8,345 nt of DNA from Candidatus Magasanikbacteria bacterium CG10_big_fil_rev_8_21_14_0_10_36_16 (lineage in GTDB: Bacteria; Patescibacteriota; Patescibacteriia; Magasanikbacterales; UBA922), in assembly GCA_002773185.1 (NCBI GenBank), contig PFBU01000006.1:18444-26788 (forward strand), given 5' to 3'. Below the pieces are notes generated by a model, which saw only the letters and a program-made list of their open reading frames with translations, was not told where the DNA came from and did not search any database. This document shows positions 5,647 to 8,345 of this stretch, in pieces. The number at the start of each line of letters is the position of its first letter. Positions within the stretch are counted from its first letter, which is position 1. A program made the translations under genes and the position numbers.

Positions 5647-5676
5647 CCACCCTTTGGGTGGTCAGCCTGTGGCTGA
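5647..5676 (+). repeat. Tandem pair of 6-3-6 hairpins in the leader of the coiled-coil gene
   Basis: CCACCC-TTT-GGGTGG (5647-5661) is followed without a gap by TCAGCC-TGT-GGCTGA (5662-5676). Each is a perfect 6-bp stem with a 3-nt loop. The pair is GC-rich in an AT-rich gap and ends 17 nt before the ATG at 5694. It may be an interspersed element or an RNA structure acting on translation. No T-run follows, so it is not a terminator. Confidence 0.7.
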
Positions 5677-5693
5677 AACTAATAAACCAAAAT

Positions 5694-6047
5694 ATGCAAG
5701 ACATACAAGAAATTTTTAATAAAATAGAAAAATCAAAAAAAGAGATGAAAGAATTAAAATCAGCTTACAAAGAAGCTCTAGATGGCGTGCAGGAATATCA
5801 ATTATTACAAGAACAATTGAAAGCTTTGCGTGAAAAAAGAAAACATGTGGAACAAACAATCAGAGAACAATTTTCTACTGAGATGATCAAAATTGATGAT
5901 TTGAAAATTGATATAGAATCAGATATGGAAATGCTTAGTTACATTGCTATCGCCAAAATTACCAAAGGTGAAAGTATTGGTATTACTGATAAATATAGTA
6001 ATGAATATGAACCAATTTTCAAGGTAAAATTCAAAAAAGTTGCTTAA
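5694..6047 (+). CDS. Small coiled-coil protein of unknown function
   Basis: I do not recognise a family. From the ATG at 5694 the protein has 117 residues. The first 70 are almost entirely charged helix (Lys/Glu/Gln with spaced Leu/Ile), a likely coiled coil: KIEKSKKEMKELKSAYKEAL, then LLQEQLKALREKRKHVEQTI. A second part (about 75-117) looks like a short alpha/beta segment ending FKVKFKKVA. There is no signal peptide, membrane helix or cysteine, so it is probably a cytoplasmic oligomer. A GTG at 5658 in the same frame would add 12 residues encoded by the hairpin repeat, so I prefer the ATG. There is no Shine-Dalgarno. A strong terminator ends the gene, which appears to be monocistronic. Confidence 0.8.
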   Translation: MQDIQEIFNKIEKSKKEMKELKSAYKEALDGVQEYQLLQEQLKALREKRKHVEQTIREQFSTEMIKIDDLKIDIESDMEMLSYIAIAKITKGESIGITDKYSNEYEPIFKVKFKKVA

Positions 6048-6056
6048 ATTACAATA

Positions 6057-6086
6057 AAATACCGCTCTCTATGTGGTATTTTTTTT
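6057..6086 (+). terminator. Rho-independent terminator of the coiled-coil gene
   Basis: AATACCGC (6058-6065) pairs with GTGGTATT (6073-6080) across a 7-nt loop, with one G.U pair, and is followed by TTTTTT. It begins 10 nt after the stop codon. Confidence 0.88.
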
Positions 6087-6094
6087 ATCCACAA

Positions 6095-6122
6095 TTGACC
6101 ATTTTTTTTAAAGTGAGATACT
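6095..6122 (+). promoter_or_regulatory. Probable promoter of the glutaredoxin gene
   Basis: TTGACC (6095-6100), 16-bp spacer, GATACT (6117-6122), preceded by TG (TGAGATACT). The transcript would have a leader of about 160 nt ending in the structured 40-bp repeat. Otherwise I see nothing in 6125-6237. Confidence 0.4.
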
Positions 6123-6237
6123 ACAGTAATCCTGAATCGAAAATACGACGAGGGATCTGTAGAACCTGAGAATCTAGAATTATTTAAAAACATCTTTTAG
6201 AATCAATTCAAGATTTATTAATTAAAAACATTTACAT

Positions 6238-6277
6238 TTAAGAAAGATCCCTCTCCGTCCTACGGCGGTTCGGGATG
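6238..6277 (+). repeat. 40-bp structured repeat, copy A, before the glutaredoxin gene
   Basis: It matches 6731-6770 at 38 of 40 positions (differences at 6253 and 6262). The inner hairpin is CCGTC-CTAC-GGCGG (6255-6268). An outer stem ATCCC (6247-6251) pairs with GGGAT (6272-6276). It ends 14 nt before the ATG, just upstream of the Shine-Dalgarno AAGGA (6281-6285), which lies outside the repeat. Confidence 0.85.
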
Positions 6278-6291
6278 TACAAGGAAAAAAT

Positions 6292-6522
6292 ATGACTGTT
6301 ACAGTATATTCCACCGCAAGTTGTCCATATTGTATTATGGCCAAAGATTATTTCAAGGCTAATAATATTGAGTACACAGATTACAATGTAGGCGAAGACC
6401 AAGCTAAAGGTCAAGAAATGGTTCAGAAGTCTGGACAAATGGGTGTACCTGTTATTGATATTGATGGTACAATCATTGTAGGTTTTGACAAAGGTAGAAT
6501 CAATGCCGCACTTGGACTTTAG
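6292..6522 (+). CDS. Glutaredoxin / NrdH-like thiol-disulfide oxidoreductase
   Basis: A 76-residue cytoplasmic redox protein with a complete thioredoxin fold. The first strand VTVYSTASCPYCIMAKDYF carries the CPYC active site (C11, C14), the classical dithiol glutaredoxin motif. The cis-proline loop is MGVPVIDIDG (P53). The closing segment VGFDKGRINAALGL resembles the YruB/Uxx and NrdH-like group rather than GSH-binding GrxC. It could reduce ribonucleotide reductase or other disulfides; whether it uses glutathione or thioredoxin reductase cannot be told, and neither partner is present here. AAGGA lies 6 nt before the ATG, a good Shine-Dalgarno. It is followed by its own terminator and is apparently monocistronic. 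Confidence 0.94.
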   Translation: MTVTVYSTASCPYCIMAKDYFKANNIEYTDYNVGEDQAKGQEMVQKSGQMGVPVIDIDGTIIVGFDKGRINAALGL

Positions 6523-6561
6523 AGCAAATCCAGCAGAGTAAGCAGATTAAGCTATAAAATA

Positions 6562-6594
6562 AAAAAACGCTTTTCATTTAGAGAAGTGTTTTTT
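6562..6594 (+). terminator. Rho-independent terminator of the glutaredoxin gene
   Basis: A 14-bp stem (6562-6575 with 6581-6594, two wobble pairs) with loop ATTTA. The A-run and T-run at the ends make it potentially bidirectional. Confidence 0.88.
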
Positions 6595-6642
6595 ATAATC
6601 AACAATTTGGCAATTTACCTCCTTTCCCAAATTAAATTTATG

Positions 6643-6651
6643 TGTTAAAAT
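6643..6651 (+). promoter_or_regulatory. Possible extended -10 promoter of the exonuclease gene
   Basis: TGTTAAAAT (TAAAAT at 6646-6651) has an extended -10 TG but no convincing -35. The leader would be about 125 nt and contain repeat copy B. Confidence 0.35.
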
Positions 6652-6730
6652 ATAGCAACATTAAATCAAAAAAATCCTTTAAATATTTTTTTATAATTAA
6701 GTAATGTAAATTATTTTTGGGAATTTTAAC

Positions 6731-6770
6731 TTAAGAAAGATCCCTATCCGTCCTTCGGCGGTTCGGGATG
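6731..6770 (+). repeat. 40-bp structured repeat, copy B, before the exonuclease gene
   Basis: 38 of 40 positions are identical to 6238-6277. The hairpin CCGTC-CTTC-GGCGG (6748-6761) sits inside the outer ATCCC/GGGAT stem. The loop change (TAC to TTC) keeps the stem intact. It ends 11 nt before the ATG at 6782, with AAGGT (6771-6775) as a weak Shine-Dalgarno in between. Confidence 0.85.
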
Positions 6771-6781
6771 AAGGTAACCTT

Positions 6782-7369
6782 ATGTCAAAAGAAATAGTAC
6801 TAGACATTGAAACAATAGGGGATATACGTGAATTTGATAAATTGGAAGTCACAGTCGTCTCTATTTATGAATATGAAACTGATAAATATACTTCTTTTGA
6901 AAAACACGAATTAGGACAACTCTGGACAATACTTGAAAAAGCTATAAGAATAATTGGTTTCAACAGTGAACATTTTGATTTGCCAATTTTAGACAAATAT
7001 TATGCTGGTAATTTGATGTTATTTCCACAGTTAGATTTGTTGAAAGTTGTCAAAGATACTTCTGGCAAACGTTACAAACTAAATGATCTAGCCAAAGCAA
7101 CATTGCAAATTGAAAAGAGCGCCGATGGACTCCAAGCGATAGAATGGTTCAAAGAAGGTAAGATGGATGAAATAAAAAAATATTGTGAGCAAGATGTAAA
7201 AGTTACCAAAGAGCTTTATGAATATGGCAAGAAAAATAAGATGATTTATTTCCCGACTTTGACAGGCGAAATTCAGCCAATTGGTGTGGACTTTGACATG
7301 CCTGTAGCTTTTGCAAATGCTCAGGGGCAGGTGACTGGGAGTAATATTAATTTGACACTTCCTCTTTGA
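6782..7369 (+). CDS. DEDDy 3'-5' exonuclease domain protein (RNase H-like, PolB-exo/YprB type)
   Basis: A 195-residue stand-alone exonuclease domain expected to remove nucleotides from DNA or RNA 3' ends with two metal ions. All four acidic positions are visible: D8 and E10 (LDIET, Exo I), D66 (GFNSEHFDLPIL, Exo II) and D138 within Y134-CEQD (Exo III, the DEDDy form). The KLNDLAKATL segment (99-108) is typical of the PolB-proofreading-like group of predicted exonucleases (COG3298/YprB relatives). There is no polymerase or helicase domain and no neighbour of that kind, so its partner is unknown: repair, recombination or RNA turnover are all possible. The C-terminal tail (158-195) is non-catalytic. 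It stops at TGA, which supports the standard genetic code, and has its own terminator. Confidence 0.9.
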   Translation: MSKEIVLDIETIGDIREFDKLEVTVVSIYEYETDKYTSFEKHELGQLWTILEKAIRIIGFNSEHFDLPILDKYYAGNLMLFPQLDLLKVVKDTSGKRYKLNDLAKATLQIEKSADGLQAIEWFKEGKMDEIKKYCEQDVKVTKELYEYGKKNKMIYFPTLTGEIQPIGVDFDMPVAFANAQGQVTGSNINLTLPL

Positions 7370-7416
7370 TAGCAGAAACAGCTACTCAGCAGACTCAGTA
7401 GATACAGTTTTTAATA

Positions 7417-7449
7417 AAAAAAGATTATCTAAAATAGTTAATCTTTTTT
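7417..7449. terminator. Bidirectional terminator between converging genes
   Basis: A perfect 11-bp stem, AAAAAAGATTA (7417-7427) with its complement (7439-7449), and an 11-nt loop. T-runs fall at the 3' side on both strands. It can end the exonuclease transcript (plus) and the small membrane-protein transcript (minus). Confidence 0.85.
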
Positions 7450-7469
7450 ATTTTTTATAAAATGTGTCT

Positions 7470-7503
7470 CCGCCCGCATTATCTTGAAAGACGTTGCGGG
7501 CGG
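7470..7503 (-). terminator. GC-rich hairpin after the 46-residue membrane protein gene
   Basis: A perfect 9-bp stem, CCGCCCGCA (7470-7478) with TGCGGGCGG (7495-7503), and a 16-nt loop that can form a short inner stem (TCTT/AAGA). On the minus strand it starts 7 nt after the stop codon. The nearest T-run is about 8 nt further on, so it may be an imperfect terminator or a 3'-end protecting structure. Confidence 0.6.
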
Positions 7504-7510
7504 TGTGCTC

Positions 7511-7651
7511 CTAATTGTTCTTTTTTTCTTTCCGAAGGTCAAGTGTACCTCCAGTCAGATGGATTAGGAACATTAGAAGGAGCACGAGGCACAACAATGC
7601 TGGTGATAGTAGCCAGAAGGCTACCGTCCCAACAAATTTGATTGCCTTCAT
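7511..7651 (-). CDS. 46-residue single-pass membrane protein, unknown function
   Basis: I do not recognise a family. The ATG at 7651 opens 46 codons and ends in TAG. The protein starts MKAIKFVG, then has one long hydrophobic segment (about 8-31, with W13, P17 and C21), then HLTGGTLDLRKEKKNN, a polar, strongly basic tail. With positive charges at both ends the topology is unclear. GGAGG with 5 nt spacing before the ATG is the strongest Shine-Dalgarno in the window. A -35/-10 promoter (7699-7727) lies after the uppS terminator, and the leader carries a TTCTTC/GAAGAA hairpin (7671-7691). A GC hairpin and a bidirectional terminator follow. The coding stretch looks more GC-rich than its neighbours. 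Complete signals make a real gene likely; a regulatory membrane peptide or a toxin-like peptide are both possible. Confidence 0.7.
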   Translation of the reverse strand: MKAIKFVGTVAFWLLSPALLCLVLLLMFLIHLTGGTLDLRKEKKNN

Positions 7652-7698
7652 AACTCCCTCCAGAGTTTGATTCTTCGCACCGCGTGAAGAACACCTGT

Positions 7699-7727
7699 AG
7701 TTAACTTTATTTTGCCAAATTTGTCAA
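7699..7727 (-). promoter_or_regulatory. Promoter of the 46-residue membrane protein gene
   Basis: On the minus strand there is a consensus -35 TTGACA (7727-7722), a 17-bp spacer and -10 TTAACT (7704-7699); with an 18-bp spacer the -10 would be TAACTA. The start near 7692 opens a leader of about 40 nt beginning with a 6-bp hairpin (7671-7676 with 7686-7691) and ending in the GGAGG site. The -35 lies directly after the uppS terminator. Confidence 0.7.
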
Positions 7728-7732
7728 TAAAA

Positions 7733-7756
7733 AGTGACAAACTTGCGTTTGTCACT
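7733..7756 (-). terminator. Rho-independent terminator of uppS
   Basis: A perfect 10-bp stem, AGTGACAAAC (7733-7742) with GTTTGTCACT (7747-7756), and a 4-nt loop. On the minus strand it is followed by TTTTTATT. It lies about 30 nt after the uppS stop. Confidence 0.9.
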
Positions 7757-7787
7757 CCATTTAATTTATTTATTCTGTTGGATTTGC

Positions 7788-8345
7788 TTATCTGCCTTTC
7801 CTCACATTTCTATTTTCATATTCTGTTATAATTTTTTCCATATCTTTTTCATTGAGAGCTGGTAAGTATTTGTTATAAAAAATGAATTCACTATAAGATG
7901 CTTGCCAGAGACAAAAACCTGACAATCTTTGTTCACCACTAGTTCTCACTATCAAGTCTAATGGTGGTACTTCCAAATATTTTTCAAAATTTGTAGCACC
8001 TTTTTTGACAGCACGTCTGATTTCATCTTGCCCACCATAATCAAGACAAAGTATCACGGTAAATTTTTTGAATTTTTTAGTTTTTTCTTCCAAGTCTTTT
8101 ATTTTTTTCATCAGCGATTTTGGTAGTCTTGTTTTTCTACCAGCTTGAATAAATTTAGTTTCTTTTTCAATCAACTCATGTCCCCAATTGTCACAGACCT
8201 CTTCAAATAAATCCATTAGATTTTTTACTTCCATTGGAGTACGGTTCCAATTTTCAGTGGAAAAAGTATAAACAACGAGAGTGTCAAATTTATCATTGTG
8301 ATTATATAGATATTCAAAAACAACATCTTTGACAGCTTTGAAGCC
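7788..8345 (-). CDS. uppS: Undecaprenyl diphosphate synthase (isoprenyl transferase), 5' end cut off by the window edge
   Basis: A cis-prenyltransferase that extends farnesyl diphosphate with isopentenyl diphosphate to make the C55 lipid carrier for peptidoglycan and surface glycans; it acts at the cytoplasmic membrane face. The frame is open from the right edge to TAA, 185 visible residues. The family signatures are TFSTENWNRTPMEV (28-40), LCLDYGGQDEIRRAVKKG (99-116) and LDLIVRTSGEQRLSGFCLWQ (129-148), which includes the Arg/Ser residues that bind the IPP diphosphate. The N-terminal part with the catalytic Asp (about 45-50 residues of a usual 230-260) lies outside the window. An internal ATG at 8234 is not the start, because STENW lies upstream of it. 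The segment between the YGG and RTSGE motifs is short compared with typical UppS. Confidence 0.93.
   Translation of the reverse strand, partial: GFKAVKDVVFEYLYNHNDKFDTLVVYTFSTENWNRTPMEVKNLMDLFEEVCDNWGHELIEKETKFIQAGRKTRLPKSLMKKIKDLEEKTKKFKKFTVILCLDYGGQDEIRRAVKKGATNFEKYLEVPPLDLIVRTSGEQRLSGFCLWQASYSEFIFYNKYLPALNEKDMEKIITEYENRNVRKGR

Noticed and set aside
5658..5693. GTG start adding 12 residues to the coiled-coil protein
   Set aside because: These codons fall inside the tandem hairpin element and encode residues unlike the charged helix that follows.
6238..6438. 66-codon minus-strand ORF over the glutaredoxin start
   Set aside because: It runs through the structured repeat and the glutaredoxin frame and has no start signals.
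6604..6633. AATTTGG...CCAAATT inverted repeat
   Set aside because: 7-bp arms with a 16-nt loop in AT-rich DNA are expected by chance.
6523..7405. Vaguely similar sequences just after the glutaredoxin and exonuclease stops (AGCAGA-rich)
   Set aside because: The match is patchy over about 30 nt and could be chance; only the upstream 40-bp repeat is convincing.
7788..8234. UppS starting at the ATG at 8234
   Set aside because: The same frame is open to the window edge and encodes the conserved STENW motif upstream of that ATG.
1..8345. CRISPR array, insertion sequence or prophage genes
   Set aside because: No regularly spaced direct repeats, transposase, integrase or phage genes are seen.

Overview
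This is an AT-rich, gene-dense window with short intergenic gaps, standard stop codons (TAA, TAG and TGA all end genes) and few strong Shine-Dalgarno sites. The proteins resemble those of Candidate Phyla Radiation bacteria (Patescibacteria, perhaps Falkowbacteria- or Magasanikbacteria-like). The tRNA gene split by a group I intron, common in that radiation, fits this. The taxonomy is inference from style and remembered family resemblance, not a search.

Left third (1-3440, all minus strand). A membrane-anchored DUF4349-like protein runs off the left edge. It lies downstream of a tight four-gene metal/metalloid cassette read right to left: an ArsR/SmtB repressor, a small thioredoxin-like protein with a Cys-rich tail, a DUF318/ArsP-type permease and a CDF (CzcD-like) divalent-cation exporter. 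Gaps are 1 nt, 3 nt and about 25 nt. The promoter carries a perfect 8-6-8 inverted repeat overlapping its -10 box, the expected ArsR operator.

Middle (3440-4180, minus). The most striking element is a tRNA-Asn(GUU) gene whose anticodon is split between positions 35 and 36 by a 430-nt ORF-less group I intron. Exon pairings, the internal guide sequence with its U.G splice-site pair, the terminal G and the P7 helix can all be read directly. The gene has a near-consensus promoter and its own terminator. Just beyond it lies a second copy of the tRNA 3' end, broken up by a palindrome.

Right half, plus strand (4238-7450). The genes are a secreted or membrane-anchored M23 (LytM) peptidase, a small coiled-coil protein of unknown function, a glutaredoxin and a stand-alone DEDDy 3'-5' exonuclease. 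The last three each end in a clear hairpin terminator. The glutaredoxin and exonuclease genes are each preceded, 11-14 nt before the ATG, by a 40-bp structured repeat (38/40 identical). A tandem pair of 6-3-6 hairpins precedes the coiled-coil gene.

Right end, minus strand (7470-8345). An undecaprenyl diphosphate synthase (UppS) gene enters from the right edge and ends in a strong terminator. Between it and the exonuclease is a 46-codon gene for a single-pass membrane protein. It has its own -35/-10 promoter, a structured leader, a strong Shine-Dalgarno and a GC-rich downstream hairpin, and it is the best candidate here for an undescribed gene.
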